Positions 18,017 through 27,344 of a DNA stretch of 64,000 bases are shown piece by piece. The DNA is from Winkia neuii subsp. neuii DSM 8576. GTDB lineage: Bacteria; Actinomycetota; Actinomycetes; Actinomycetales; Actinomycetaceae. A model generated the notes under the pieces. The model was not told the origin of the DNA. It ran no database searches and saw nothing but the letters and a program-made list of their open reading frames with translations. Position 1 is the first letter of the stretch. Each line of letters opens with the position of its first letter. The translations under genes were made by a program, and so were the position numbers. The stretch spans positions 1 through 64,000 of the forward strand of contig NZ_ATUW01000004.1 in the NCBI RefSeq assembly GCF_000420405.1. Direction: 5' to 3'.

Positions 18017-18940
18017 TTATAGCGCACGCGGGTGTGAAGAACGGTAAACCTCGCGCAATGTTTGGGCCGTCACCTTGGTATAAATCTGGGTGGTTGTTAC
18101 CGAAGCATGCCCGAGCAATTCTTGCACTACTCGCACGTCGGCGCCTCCCTCGAGCAGATGCGTTGCAAAAGAGTGCCGCAAAGTGTGCGGGGAAACGTGG
18201 GTGTGCAGTTTTGCCTTTGTCGCAGCATTTTGCAAAATTACCCACGCCGCCTGGCGCGTGAGCGGATTTCCTCTGCTGGAAAGAAATAGGGCGGGGCTGC
18301 CCTTGCCCTTAGCGGCGAACGCAGGACGAGCGCGCACCAGGTAAGCCTCTACTGCTTTTAGCGCGTAGTGCCCCAAGGGCACAAAGCGTTCTTTTCTGCC
18401 TTTGCCCACAACGCGCAAAGTTGAAAAGTCTTCGGTGGTATTGATGTCGTCCACTGCTAGCGAGATAGCTTCCGTTATACGCGCGCCCGTGGAGTAAAGG
18501 ACCTCTAGCAGAGCCCTATCGCGCAGCGGCGTGAGTCCCTCGCCAGAGCCCGCAGCGTCTAGCAGCGTTTCTACCTCTCCAATAGTTAGTGCTTTAGGCA
18601 AGCGCTGCGGCTGCTTAGGAGTGAGTACCCCCTCCGAGAAATCAGTCGCGAGTATGCCCTCGTCGCGGGCGAACCGGGCGACCCCACGTACCGAGGCCAG
18701 CAAACGCGCCGCCGAAGAGGCCGACAAAGGTTTTCCTCCGTCCTCGCCGGAGCGGACCGCCGCAAGTAAGTCCTCTACCTTGTTAGCGTCCAGATCAGCT
18801 AGTTTCAGCGTTCCTTGCTGCGCCCAATGCGACAGTCGGGAAAGATCCCGGCGGTAAGCGGCCACGGTATTTGGCGAGGCCCCGCGTTCCACTTCCACGT
18901 GGGTCAAATAGGCAGAGATGAGCTCCTCAAGCGACATCAT
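18017..18940 (-). CDS. xerD: Tyrosine recombinase XerD
   Basis: A 307-residue site-specific recombinase that resolves chromosome dimers at dif together with XerC. The N-terminal SAM-like core-binding domain covers about 1-95. The catalytic domain shows the Arg in STGARITEA, Lys in VGKGRKERFVPLG, HTLRHSFATHLLEGGADVR with His-x-x-Arg, LGHASVTTTQIYT and the Tyr nucleophile. Length and gene context (xerD-parA-scpA-scpB) support XerD over an integrase. There are two adjacent ATG codons and no clear binding site, so the start could be either. Confidence 0.93.
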   Translation of the reverse strand: MMSLEELISAYLTHVEVERGASPNTVAAYRRDLSRLSHWAQQGTLKLADLDANKVEDLLAAVRSGEDGGKPLSASSAARLLASVRGVARFARDEGILATDFSEGVLTPKQPQRLPKALTIGEVETLLDAAGSGEGLTPLRDRALLEVLYSTGARITEAISLAVDDINTTEDFSTLRVVGKGRKERFVPLGHYALKAVEAYLVRARPAFAAKGKGSPALFLSSRGNPLTRQAAWVILQNAATKAKLHTHVSPHTLRHSFATHLLEGGADVRVVQELLGHASVTTTQIYTKVTAQTLREVYRSSHPRAL

Positions 18941-19068
18941 GGAATAACCATAATCCGCTGATGGCGGAACGCACCAAATTCATACCCCGCCTAGCGTGGG
19001 TACCATCACAATAAGTTATCCTTATCAGGGATAGTGTTAATTCTTTTTCTAAGAGAAAGCGCAGATAC

Positions 19069-21144
19069 ATGACAGTGAAGTGGGATGAACTTGACCAAAG
19101 GGCAGTTACTACAGCAAAGGTTCTCGCCGCCGACGCCGTGGAAGAAGCCGGCTCAGGCCACCCCGGTACCGCAATTTCACTTGCTCCACTCGCATATTTG
19201 CTCTACCAGCGCCACCTGAATTTCGATCCTCAGGACGAGCGGTGGCTGGGACGCGACCGCTTCATGCTCTCGATCGGGCACGCTTCACTCCTCCAATATA
19301 TTCAGCTGTATTTGGCGGGCATGGATATGGAACTCGAGGATTTGAAGAAGTTCCGAAAGTTCGAGTCGAAGACTCCCGGGCATCCAGAGTATTCCCACAC
19401 TAAGGGCGTGGAAATTACCACCGGCCCCCTAGGATCTGGCTTTGCTGCCGCAGTTGGTTTCGCCATGAGCCAACGGCGTACGCGTGGCATGTACGATCCC
19501 GACGCTCCTCAGGGCACTTCGCCCTTCGACCACCATATCTACACCGTTGTCGGCGAAGGCTGCCTAGAAGAAGGCATTACCTCCGAAGCGGCTTCCTTGG
19601 CGGGAACGCAGGAATTGGGCAACCTGATTGTTTTTTACGACCAGAACTTGATCTCGATTGAAGACGACACTTCTATCGCTTTTAGCGAGGACGTTCCAGC
19701 TCGTTTCAACGCCTATGGTTGGCATACACAGCAGGTCAATTTCTTGAAGGACGATGGCTCCTACAGCGAGGACATAGATGCTCTCGACGCCGCTATCGAA
19801 GAGGCTAAGAAGGTTACAGACAAGCCCTCCCTAATTTCCATTCGGACCATCATCGGCTGGCCTACCCCAGGCAAGCAGAACACAGGTACCATTCACGGCA
19901 GCGCTCTTGGCGAGGAAACTCTGAGGGCACTGAAAGAAACTCTGGGCCTGGATCCGGATAAGCACTTTGACGTCGACGAGGAGGCTGTTCGCCACGCTCG
20001 CGACAATGCTGCCTCTAGGGCCAGAAAGCTTCGGAAAGATTGGGACCAGCGCTTTGACAAGTGGCGCCAGAGCCATCCCGAACTTGCCGTGCAACTCCAG
20101 CGTACACTCGAACGCAAGCTGCCCGAGGGACTCCAGGACAAACTGCCCACCTTTGAAGAGGGCAAATCCTTGGCAACTAGGGCTGCCTCTGGCAAGGTTA
20201 TAAACGCGCTGGCCCCGCACGTGCCAGAGCTTTGGGGCGGTTCTGCTGATCTGGCCGGATCTAATAAAACCATGATGGAAGGGGAACCTTCGTTCTTCCC
20301 CCAGGAGCGCTCGTCAGCAAAATTCAAGGGCAACAAATACGGGCGCAATCTGCACTTCGGGATTCGTGAGCATGGCATGGCAGGCATCCTCAACGGCATT
20401 GCTGCCGACGAGCTAACTCGCCCCTACGGGGGGACTTTTTTCGTGTTCGCCGACTATATGCGCGGGGCAGTACGCCTGGCCGCACTCATGAATCTGCCTG
20501 TGACCTACGTTTGGACCCACGATTCCATTGGTGTTGGCGAAGACGGGCCCACTCACCAGCCTGTTGAACACCTCGCCGCCTACCGGGCTATTCCGAATCT
20601 TTCGGTAGTGCGCCCAATGGATGGGCCGGAAACAGCTCAAGCCTGGCTCGAGGTATTGCGCCGCGATAGCCCTGCAGGCATCGTCCTTACTCGCCAGGGG
20701 TTGCCCACCTTGCACCGTGGCAAGGATGGCCTGGCAGGCGCCGAGGGCGTAGCTAAGGGGGCCTACATTCTGAAAGATTGTGAGGGCACTCCCGACGTGA
20801 TTTTGCTTGCTTCCGGTTCCGAGGTACACCTGGCGGTCGAGGCAGGAGAAAAATTAGCAGCGGAGGGCACCCACGCTCGGGTGGTATCCGTCCCCTGCAT
20901 GGAATGGTTCGATCAGCAGGACTCCGACTACAAAGAGAAGGTCTTGCCCAAGGAGGTAACGGCCAGGGTTTCCGTCGAGGCAGGACTAGCTACGCCGTGG
21001 TATAAGTACCTCGGTTGCAGGGGAAAGGCTTTGGCAATGGCTTCGTTCGGGCTGCCGGGGGCGGCTGCCGAGCTATTTGAACACTTCGGTTTTACTGCCG
21101 ACGCGGTTGTGGCGAAAGCCAAAGAAGTTCTGTCCAGCAAGTAG
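19069..21144 (+). CDS. tkt: Transketolase
   Basis: A 691-residue thiamine-diphosphate enzyme moving two-carbon units between sugar phosphates. The N-terminal GHPGTAISLAPLAYLLY, the TPP region VVGEGCLEEG...FYDQN, the Pyr-domain IREHGMAGILNGIAA with the catalytic Glu, and THDSIGVGEDGPTHQPVEH are all in place, and the C-terminal domain is complete. In the cofactor motif the usual GDG reads GEG (Glu163, codon GAA at 19555): the family Asp that binds the metal is changed to Glu. It is first in the pentose phosphate cluster with zwf-opcA-pgl. The ATG follows GAGAAAG. Confidence 0.96.
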   Translation: MTVKWDELDQRAVTTAKVLAADAVEEAGSGHPGTAISLAPLAYLLYQRHLNFDPQDERWLGRDRFMLSIGHASLLQYIQLYLAGMDMELEDLKKFRKFESKTPGHPEYSHTKGVEITTGPLGSGFAAAVGFAMSQRRTRGMYDPDAPQGTSPFDHHIYTVVGEGCLEEGITSEAASLAGTQELGNLIVFYDQNLISIEDDTSIAFSEDVPARFNAYGWHTQQVNFLKDDGSYSEDIDALDAAIEEAKKVTDKPSLISIRTIIGWPTPGKQNTGTIHGSALGEETLRALKETLGLDPDKHFDVDEEAVRHARDNAASRARKLRKDWDQRFDKWRQSHPELAVQLQRTLERKLPEGLQDKLPTFEEGKSLATRAASGKVINALAPHVPELWGGSADLAGSNKTMMEGEPSFFPQERSSAKFKGNKYGRNLHFGIREHGMAGILNGIAADELTRPYGGTFFVFADYMRGAVRLAALMNLPVTYVWTHDSIGVGEDGPTHQPVEHLAAYRAIPNLSVVRPMDGPETAQAWLEVLRRDSPAGIVLTRQGLPTLHRGKDGLAGAEGVAKGAYILKDCEGTPDVILLASGSEVHLAVEAGEKLAAEGTHARVVSVPCMEWFDQQDSDYKEKVLPKEVTARVSVEAGLATPWYKYLGCRGKALAMASFGLPGAAAELFEHFGFTADAVVAKAKEVLSSK

Positions 21145-21163
21145 TCTAAATACAAAACCCAAT

Positions 21164-21198
21164 GGTGGGTGTGGGATCATGATCCCCGCCCACCTTTT
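21164..21198 (+). terminator. Hairpin between tkt and zwf
   Basis: GGTGGG...GGGATCA pairs with TGATCCC...CCCACC with a small internal mismatch, followed by TTTT. It lies 20 bases after the tkt stop and 21 bases before the zwf start, and could lower zwf transcription relative to tkt. Confidence 0.65.
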
Positions 21199-21219
21199 AC
21201 TTTGCAGAAAGGAGCCCGC

Positions 21220-22740
21220 GTGAGCGCGCAAACCCTTTACGATCCACGCGACCGGAGGCTGCCTATAGTTGCCCCTCCGTGCGGCCTGGTGATTTTCGGG
21301 GTCACAGGGGATCTGGCAAGAAAAAAATTGATGCCTGCTATTTACGATCTTGCCAATCGCGGGCTTTTGCACCCGGCATTTGCTTTTACTGGTTTTGCCC
21401 GTCGAGACTGGGACCGAAGCACTTTCGAGGATTTTGTGCGCTCCAGTATCGAAAAGTATGCCCGCACTGATTTTAACGAGCGTACGTGGAAAACGCTTTC
21501 CCAGGGAATCCGCTTTGTTGGGGGAACTTTCGACGACGCGCAAGCCTACCAAAAGCTGCGTCGCACTGTTGAGGAACTGGACGAGAATCGCGGTACCGGC
21601 GGCAATCATGCATTTTATCTTTCGGTCCCGCCAAAGTATTTTGGGATGGTCTGTAACAACCTAGCTAATACTGGACTAACGAAGAAAGCCCCAGGGCAGT
21701 TTCGCCGAGTGATCATTGAAAAGCCTTTTGGCCACGACCTGGATTCGGCGAAAAAACTAGCTCACCAGCTCACTTCCCTGGTTGACGAGGGCGACATTTT
21801 CCGAATCGACCACTATCTAGGTAAGGAAACTGTGCAGAATTTGCTCGCTACACGGTTTGCCAACACCATGTTCGAGCCTATTTGGAATGCGAACTATGTC
21901 GATCACGTTCAGATCACCATGGCCGAAGATATTGGTATTGGCTCCCGAGCCGGCTACTACGATGGGATTGGGGCAGCGCGCGACGTTATGCAAAACCATC
22001 TGTTGCAGCTGCTAGCGCTTACAGCTATGGAAGAACCTTCTACCTTTGACCCGGAGGATTTGCGCATCGAGAAGGAAAAGGTCCTTTCTGCGGTGCATAT
22101 TCCTACCGATCTAGCTACTAGCACCTCCCGCGGTCAATACACCGGAGGCTGGCAGGGGGGAGTAAAAGTTGCAGGGTATTTGCAAGAGGATAATATTCCT
22201 GCGGACTCAACCACCGACACATTCGCTGCTATCACCTTAAAAATCGCAAATCGGCGCTGGGCAGGGGTACCTTTCTATCTGCGCACAGGCAAACGCCTAG
22301 GAAAGCGGGTTACCGAGATAGCGGTGGTATTTAAGAGGGCGGCGCACATGCCTTTCGACAACGTTTCTACTTCCGAACTTGGGCAGAATGCGCTGGTCAT
22401 ACGAGTACAACCAGACGAAGGTATGACTATACGCTTTGGCGCTAAGGTTCCCGGGGCAGGCATGCAAGTCCGCGACGTAACTATGGATTTCGGCTACGGG
22501 CATGCTTTTACCGAAGATTCTCCGGAAGCCTACGAAAAGCTCATCAAAGACGCACTTACTGGGGACGCGCCGCTCTTCCCCCGTCAACGCGAAGTGGAAC
22601 TGTCGTGGAAAATATTGGATCCGATACTTGATTTCTGGGCAGAAAATGGAAGACCAGATCTATATGCTCCTGGTACTTGGGGACCTGATTCCGCCCATCA
22701 AATGTTAGGACGAACCGGTAGAGCTTGGAGGATCCCGTGA
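21220..22740 (+). CDS. zwf: Glucose-6-phosphate 1-dehydrogenase
   Basis: A 506-residue cytosolic enzyme that oxidises glucose 6-phosphate to 6-phosphogluconolactone, making NADPH. The nucleotide-binding GVTGDLARKKLMPA, the catalytic RIDHYLGKETVQN and the KRLGKRVTEIAVVFK segments are present. The GTG at 21220 was chosen because AAAGGAG lies just upstream; the longer open frame runs into the tkt hairpin. The next gene, opcA, overlaps the stop (GTGA). Confidence 0.96.
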   Translation: MSAQTLYDPRDRRLPIVAPPCGLVIFGVTGDLARKKLMPAIYDLANRGLLHPAFAFTGFARRDWDRSTFEDFVRSSIEKYARTDFNERTWKTLSQGIRFVGGTFDDAQAYQKLRRTVEELDENRGTGGNHAFYLSVPPKYFGMVCNNLANTGLTKKAPGQFRRVIIEKPFGHDLDSAKKLAHQLTSLVDEGDIFRIDHYLGKETVQNLLATRFANTMFEPIWNANYVDHVQITMAEDIGIGSRAGYYDGIGAARDVMQNHLLQLLALTAMEEPSTFDPEDLRIEKEKVLSAVHIPTDLATSTSRGQYTGGWQGGVKVAGYLQEDNIPADSTTDTFAAITLKIANRRWAGVPFYLRTGKRLGKRVTEIAVVFKRAAHMPFDNVSTSELGQNALVIRVQPDEGMTIRFGAKVPGAGMQVRDVTMDFGYGHAFTEDSPEAYEKLIKDALTGDAPLFPRQREVELSWKILDPILDFWAENGRPDLYAPGTWGPDSAHQMLGRTGRAWRIP

Positions 22741-23681
22741 TTCAGACCTTGAAAGGCACCAGTGGCTCCGAGGTAGCCGCAATTTTGAACAGAGAGCGCT
22801 CCGAACAGGGGGCCGGCGCCCTCGGACGTGTGCTGACATTGATAATCTGTGTTCCCACTGTTGCAGACGTGGATCGGGCTATCGAGATCTCGGATGCCGC
22901 CTCCAAGGAGCACCCTTGCCGGGTGCTTATCGTGGTTGAGGACGCAGAAGAAACCCAATCTGCGACGCTCAATGCACAGATTCGCGTTGGCGGACAGGCG
23001 GGCGCTTCCGAGGTAGTGGTACTCGAGCCGCTTGGGGAAACAGCCCAGAGTCTCGATACGCTGGTCAACCCGCTCTTGCTGTCGGACGTCCCGATTGTGG
23101 TGTATTGGCCGTTACACCCACCTACAAATCCGGCTGGCCATCCCCTGGGCAAGCTCGCTACAAAACGGCTCACTGACGCACGGCAGACCCCAGATCCCAT
23201 GAAAACTCTAGCTAAACTCGCCAGGAACTACACAGACGGGGACGGCGATCTCTCTTGGTCTGCTAATACACTTTGGCGAGGAGTACTTGCGGCAACTGTC
23301 GACGAAGCTCGTACGAACAGAATTGTTCGCGCCCGTGTTAGGGGCAACCTTGCCCACCCCTCCCCTAACTTGATCGCAGCTTGGCTCGCCTGGAAGCTTG
23401 AGATTGAGGTCACGGTGTGCCAAGACGATAGCGCGAAGACAGTCACTGGGATTTTCTTTACCGACGATACCGGTGAAGAGGTATCGTTGACTCGTCGCGA
23501 GGGCTCCGATGTGGCGCATCTACACAGGCCTGGCCTGTCTACAACATTTGTCAATTTGGCCAGGCGGGAGCTCAAGGATTGTCTAATGGAAGACCTTCGT
23601 CGCCTAGATCCTGACCCAATCTATGAAATAGTTATTACGGAAGGGCTGGCAAAGTTGAAAGAAGATTCTAGTGCCAAGTAA
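22737..23681 (+). CDS. opcA: G6PD assembly protein OpcA
   Basis: A 314-residue protein found only beside zwf in actinobacteria and cyanobacteria, needed for assembly or activity of glucose-6-phosphate dehydrogenase. Recognisable regions are RVLTLIICVPT near residue 35, HPCRVLIVV, the VYWPLHPP strand (about 123-130) and AWLAWKLE. GTG at 22737 has GGAGG seven bases upstream and shares bases with the zwf stop, so the two subunits should be made in step. Pgl overlaps its end by 11 bases. Confidence 0.93.
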   Translation: MIQTLKGTSGSEVAAILNRERSEQGAGALGRVLTLIICVPTVADVDRAIEISDAASKEHPCRVLIVVEDAEETQSATLNAQIRVGGQAGASEVVVLEPLGETAQSLDTLVNPLLLSDVPIVVYWPLHPPTNPAGHPLGKLATKRLTDARQTPDPMKTLAKLARNYTDGDGDLSWSANTLWRGVLAATVDEARTNRIVRARVRGNLAHPSPNLIAAWLAWKLEIEVTVCQDDSAKTVTGIFFTDDTGEEVSLTRREGSDVAHLHRPGLSTTFVNLARRELKDCLMEDLRRLDPDPIYEIVITEGLAKLKEDSSAK

Positions 23682-24375
23682 AACCATTGTTTATGCGACT
23701 CGAAATATCTTGGCGCGGGCTAGTGCCGCCCGTATAGTTTTAGCCCTGTCTGACTTACTCGCCTCTAAAGAGGCCGTACACGTGGGGATTGCGGGTGGGT
23801 TCGTCTCGAACCACGTGCTCAAAGAGGTAGCAAGATTCCCCCTGAGCGCAGATTTAGATTGGTCGGGCTTGCACGTGTGGTGGGTGGACGAGCGCTTTGT
23901 AGGTTCTGACCGGAGCGAGCGCAATGACGCACAGGCACTTGCTGCCTTGGACGGAATTTGGGATTCAGCTCATTTCCATCGCATTGGGTCCGCGAACGAT
24001 TTTTCCACCGCTACCGAAGCCGCTAAGGCGTATCAGGCAGAGTTGGAGGCTGAGTTAACACCAAGTTTCGATTTGGCCATTTTAGGAATGGGACCAGACG
24101 GACACGTGGCCTCTATTTTTCCGTCCCGGCCTGCCGGCGAGCAAAGCGCCTATGCTGTCTTTGACAGCCCCAAGCCTCCTGCGATTCGGGTGACTGTTTC
24201 TATGGGGCTGCTAAGAGCGTGCAAGAAACGCTTCATCATTTTGTCCGGAGAGGAAAAATCTACAGCCTTTGCAAAGGCGATTGCTGCGGGAATAAGTAGC
24301 GAGAAATGTCCGGCAGCGGCGCTAAATATGTCCGGAACCTATTGGCTAACAGACCTCGCCGCTGCCGGAAACTGA
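23671..24375 (+). CDS. pgl: 6-phosphogluconolactonase
   Basis: A 234-residue NagB/RpiA-fold hydrolase (DevB type) that opens 6-phosphogluconolactone. Typical motifs are VGIAGGFVSN near residue 33, WVDERFVGSDRSERND (74-89), DLAILGMGPDGHVASIFP and the C-terminal GTYWLTD. The GTG start lies within the end of opcA. The stop abuts the stop of the convergent phosphate transporter gene, with no room for a terminator between them. Confidence 0.93.
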   Translation: MPSKTIVYATRNILARASAARIVLALSDLLASKEAVHVGIAGGFVSNHVLKEVARFPLSADLDWSGLHVWWVDERFVGSDRSERNDAQALAALDGIWDSAHFHRIGSANDFSTATEAAKAYQAELEAELTPSFDLAILGMGPDGHVASIFPSRPAGEQSAYAVFDSPKPPAIRVTVSMGLLRACKKRFIILSGEEKSTAFAKAIAAGISSEKCPAAALNMSGTYWLTDLAAAGN

Positions 24376-25989
24376 CTAAAAGACTGCGCGCAAAATTGCG
24401 ACAGTCACGGCTCCTACCACTGCTGCCGCCGGCAGAGTAATAACCCAGGCAGTAGCAATCGGTTTCATCAATTTCCAGTTCGCTGCTCTGTTTACAATGC
24501 CTACCCCCAGGACCGCCCCGATCAAAATGTGCGTGGACGATACCGGCAAACCCAACAAGGATGCTCCCATTACTACTGCTGCCGCGGAAAGTTCAGCTGC
24601 AAAGCCTGAGGCCGGGTGGATCTCGGTAAGGCCCGTACCCACCGTGTGAATAACCGTTCTGCCTATAAACCACAGCCCGGCGATGAGTGCTACGCCGAAA
24701 GCTACCATGACGGCGGCTGGGACGGTTGCCTCATTGCCGATCTTGTGGGTGCGCAATACGTCCAGTACGGCCGCAAAAGGCCCCACTGCGTTTGCAATGT
24801 CGTTAGATCCGTGAGAGAAGGCAAACGCGGAGGCAGTAAACACCTGCATCCACGAAAAAAGTAGAAATGTAGATTTTTCAAGGTCGTAGTTCTTCAACTG
24901 TTTAGCGAAGATAAATACTGCCATCCAGACTGCTGCCCCAACCATTGCCATAATTAGGTACGAACCTAGCGAATCAATGTTGATATCAAGGTTGGAGAGC
25001 CCTTTGAACAGCAACATTGCAGTTATAATCATGGCGCCTATTGCTGCTAGGAGCGGCACCCACACGTCTAGGGCGCGGTGAGCCTTCACGTTTTCGGTCT
25101 GCTCTTGAATACGGTGGAGCTGCCTGTAGTAGTCGGTCTCAATTTCGTCTGAATCAAAGTGGTCTTGCGAGGTAGTAAACGCATCACGCACCATTGCGTT
25201 TGTGTATGCGAGCTGTTGAATCTCGTTTAGCTTGCCGAAGGCATCCTTTTGTTTATTCTTAAGCTCCATGCGTTGCTTCTTGATTTCACGCAATTGTTTG
25301 TCTGCTTCTTCGTTGTAGACCAAGATATTATCTTTGATCGCCTTAAACAGGAAGTAGGCTACGACTCCCCCTAAGGCCGGCGACAGGACCCAGGAGATTG
25401 CGATCTTGCCGATCTCTTTCCACTGGACCATGTCAAAGCCACCGGTGTGGGTTATGAATCCTACAGTTACCGCGGCCCCTACTATGCCGCCCACAATCGA
25501 ATGGGTGGTCGATACAGGCCATCCCATGCGTGTGGCAACTAACAGCCAAACTGCGGCGCCAAGTAAGGCCGCCATCATGATGTAGACAAAATCGCTTGGA
25601 GAGCCGCTTATCGAATCTAAGTCTACGATTCCTGAGCGCACAGTTTCAGTAACGTTACCACCTGCTATTACAGCTCCGGAGACTTCAAAGACCGCGGCTA
25701 CTACGAGGGCCTGTTTCATTGAAAGCGTGCCCGCCCCTACAGAAGTACCGAACGAGTTCGCCACGTCGTTTCCACCTATGTTGAAGGCCATAAAGACACC
25801 GAACAACACAGTTAAGATGAGAACGATATTATTAGCCGAGTCTGAGACGTACCCTATTGCCCACAAAACGAAGGCAATGACGGTGCCAACTAGCAAAATT
25901 CCAAAAAACAGATGCCAGTTCCTGTCTGATTTGCCTTCGGCGGACAAATACGTGGTACTACCTTGTTCCTTGGCATCCTGTTTTGCCAT
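24376..25989 (-). CDS. pit: PiT-family inorganic phosphate transporter
   Basis: A 537-residue membrane protein. The two inverted PiT repeats are visible: [24 protein letters not shown] near residue 70 and [21 protein letters not shown] near 400, each with the SSTH- or STTHSIVGG-type motif following ([25 protein letters not shown]). Between them is a charged cytoplasmic loop of about 80 residues with coiled-coil character. Family members import phosphate, often as metal phosphate, with protons or sodium. The ATG at 25989 is preferred to an upstream TTG. No PhoU-like partner is adjacent. Confidence 0.94.
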   Translation of the reverse strand: MAKQDAKEQGSTTYLSAEGKSDRNWHLFFGILLVGTVIAFVLWAIGYVSDSANNIVLILTVLFGVFMAFNIGGNDVANSFGTSVGAGTLSMKQALVVAAVFEVSGAVIAGGNVTETVRSGIVDLDSISGSPSDFVYIMMAALLGAAVWLLVATRMGWPVSTTHSIVGGIVGAAVTVGFITHTGGFDMVQWKEIGKIAISWVLSPALGGVVAYFLFKAIKDNILVYNEEADKQLREIKKQRMELKNKQKDAFGKLNEIQQLAYTNAMVRDAFTTSQDHFDSDEIETDYYRQLHRIQEQTENVKAHRALDVWVPLLAAIGAMIITAMLLFKGLSNLDINIDSLGSYLIMAMVGAAVWMAVFIFAKQLKNYDLEKSTFLLFSWMQVFTASAFAFSHGSNDIANAVGPFAAVLDVLRTHKIGNEATVPAAVMVAFGVALIAGLWFIGRTVIHTVGTGLTEIHPASGFAAELSAAAVVMGASLLGLPVSSTHILIGAVLGVGIVNRAANWKLMKPIATAWVITLPAAAVVGAVTVAILRAVF

Positions 25990-26198
25990 GGGGACCAACT
26001 TTCCACTTAGTCTTTTTAGTAAAAACCTAGCCCCCGCGAGTTACTAGTAGGTAAACTCTCCCCTAATTCTTACGTGTAAGCTCCTCCAGGGAATATGGCA
26101 TAGTAGGCGTATTTTTGGGCAGGACGGAGTATCCGCAGCTCATCTGCACCGAACGCATTTTTAGATCGCGCCCGGCTGTTAGAAAAAATCCTTAAACA

Positions 26199-26227
26199 AA
26201 AAGGCGGGCGCCTAGCGCCCGCCTTTT
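26199..26227. terminator. Bidirectional terminator after secG
   Basis: A perfect 12-bp stem (26199-26210 with 26216-26227) with a CCTAG loop, and A/T tracts on both sides. It lies 10 bases after the secG stop and closes the gap-pgk-tpiA-secG unit. Confidence 0.9.
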
Positions 26228-26236
26228 GAGCAATGC

Positions 26237-26482
26237 TTAGGATTGGACCTTGGTGATGATACCTAAGATCACTATCACCACAGTCCAGATTAGTGCTATC
26301 GCGATAGTGATGCGATTGAGGTTGCGCTCAGCGACGCCCGAAGAGGCAACCGAGGAACTGAAACCGCCACCAAACATATCGGATAGGCCGCCACCCTTAC
26401 CTTTGTGCATAAGAATGGTAAGGATGAGCAAGAGGGACGTTATTACCAATAGGACTTGGCAAATAATCTGGATAACGTGCAC
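26237..26482 (-). CDS. secG: Protein-export membrane protein SecG
   Basis: An 81-residue two-span membrane protein of the SecYEG translocon. Helix one (residues 5-23) leads into the cytoplasmic loop MHKGKGGGLSDMFGGGFSSSVASSGVAERNLNRIT, the family hallmark, and helix two covers 56-75. GTG at 26482 has GGAGG six bases upstream. Its place after tpiA is common in actinobacteria. Confidence 0.95.
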   Translation of the reverse strand: MHVIQIICQVLLVITSLLLILTILMHKGKGGGLSDMFGGGFSSSVASSGVAERNLNRITIAIALIWTVVIVILGIITKVQS

Positions 26483-26529
26483 TCTAACCTCCGCTATTTA
26501 TAAGGTCTAACTTGGCAATACTAACGCAG

Positions 26530-26560
26530 TTTGGCCCGCAGGGCGAACCCGCGGGCCAAA
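26530..26560 (-). other. Stem-loop between tpiA and secG
   Basis: TTTGGCCCGC (26530-26539) pairs with GCGGGCCAAA (26551-26560), with an inner GGG/CCC extension. There is no T tract, so it is more likely an mRNA-stabilising or attenuating hairpin than a full terminator. Confidence 0.5.
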
Positions 26561-26567
26561 ACCACAT

Positions 26568-27344
26568 TTAGGCGTTGAAACGCACAATCTTGCCGAACTC
26601 CTCGGCTTTCAAGGACGCGCCGCCCACCAGAGCTCCGTCGACATCTTCTTTGGCCATAATATCTGCCACGTTTGCGGACTTAACCGAGCCGCCGTAGAGG
26701 ACGCGTACCTGGTTAGCAACGTCAGCCGAGTACAGCTCGGCAAGGTGGGAACGAATTGCTCCGCATACTTCCTGAGCATCCTCCGGAGTGGCAACCTCGC
26801 CGGTGCCAATTGCCCAGATAGGTTCGTACGCTACGACGCATTTGACGGCTTCCTCAGCCGAAATGTCTTTGAAGGCGCCGTCGATTTGCCCGAGGACGTG
26901 AGCTACCTGCTCGCCAGCCTTACGCACCTCAAGTGCCTCACCGCAGCAGATAATTGGGGTCAGTCCGGCAGCAAGGGCCTTGCGTGCCTTAGCGTTTACC
27001 ACTTCGTCGGTCTCGTTGTGGTATTCACGACGTTCGGAGTGCCCGACCACCACATAGGTACATCCCAGTTTTGTTAGCATCGCAGTGGATACCTCGCCGG
27101 TGTAGGCACCGTTGTCGTGTACCGACACATCCTGGGCGCCGTAGGCTATCGGCAGCTCGTCGGAGTCCACCAGTGTCTGGATCGAACGGATGTCTGTGAA
27201 CGGGGGAATTACCACCACGTCCACGCTCCCCTTCTCAAATTTGTTGTCTTGCAGGTCTAGAGCAAGGCCTTGGACCAAGTGGATTGCCTCCAGATGATCC
27301 ATGTTCATCTTCCAGTTTCCTGCCATTAGCGGTGTGCGTGCCAT
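26568..27344 (-). CDS. tpiA: Triosephosphate isomerase
   Basis: A 258-residue cytosolic TIM barrel interconverting dihydroxyacetone phosphate and glyceraldehyde 3-phosphate. The N-terminal GNWKMNMD, the catalytic [10 protein letters not shown] (His) and [11 protein letters not shown] (Glu), and the phosphate-binding YGGSV and GALVGGASL loops are intact. The ATG follows the pgk stop directly. Confidence 0.97.
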   Translation of the reverse strand: MARTPLMAGNWKMNMDHLEAIHLVQGLALDLQDNKFEKGSVDVVVIPPFTDIRSIQTLVDSDELPIAYGAQDVSVHDNGAYTGEVSTAMLTKLGCTYVVVGHSERREYHNETDEVVNAKARKALAAGLTPIICCGEALEVRKAGEQVAHVLGQIDGAFKDISAEEAVKCVVAYEPIWAIGTGEVATPEDAQEVCGAIRSHLAELYSADVANQVRVLYGGSVKSANVADIMAKEDVDGALVGGASLKAEEFGKIVRFNA

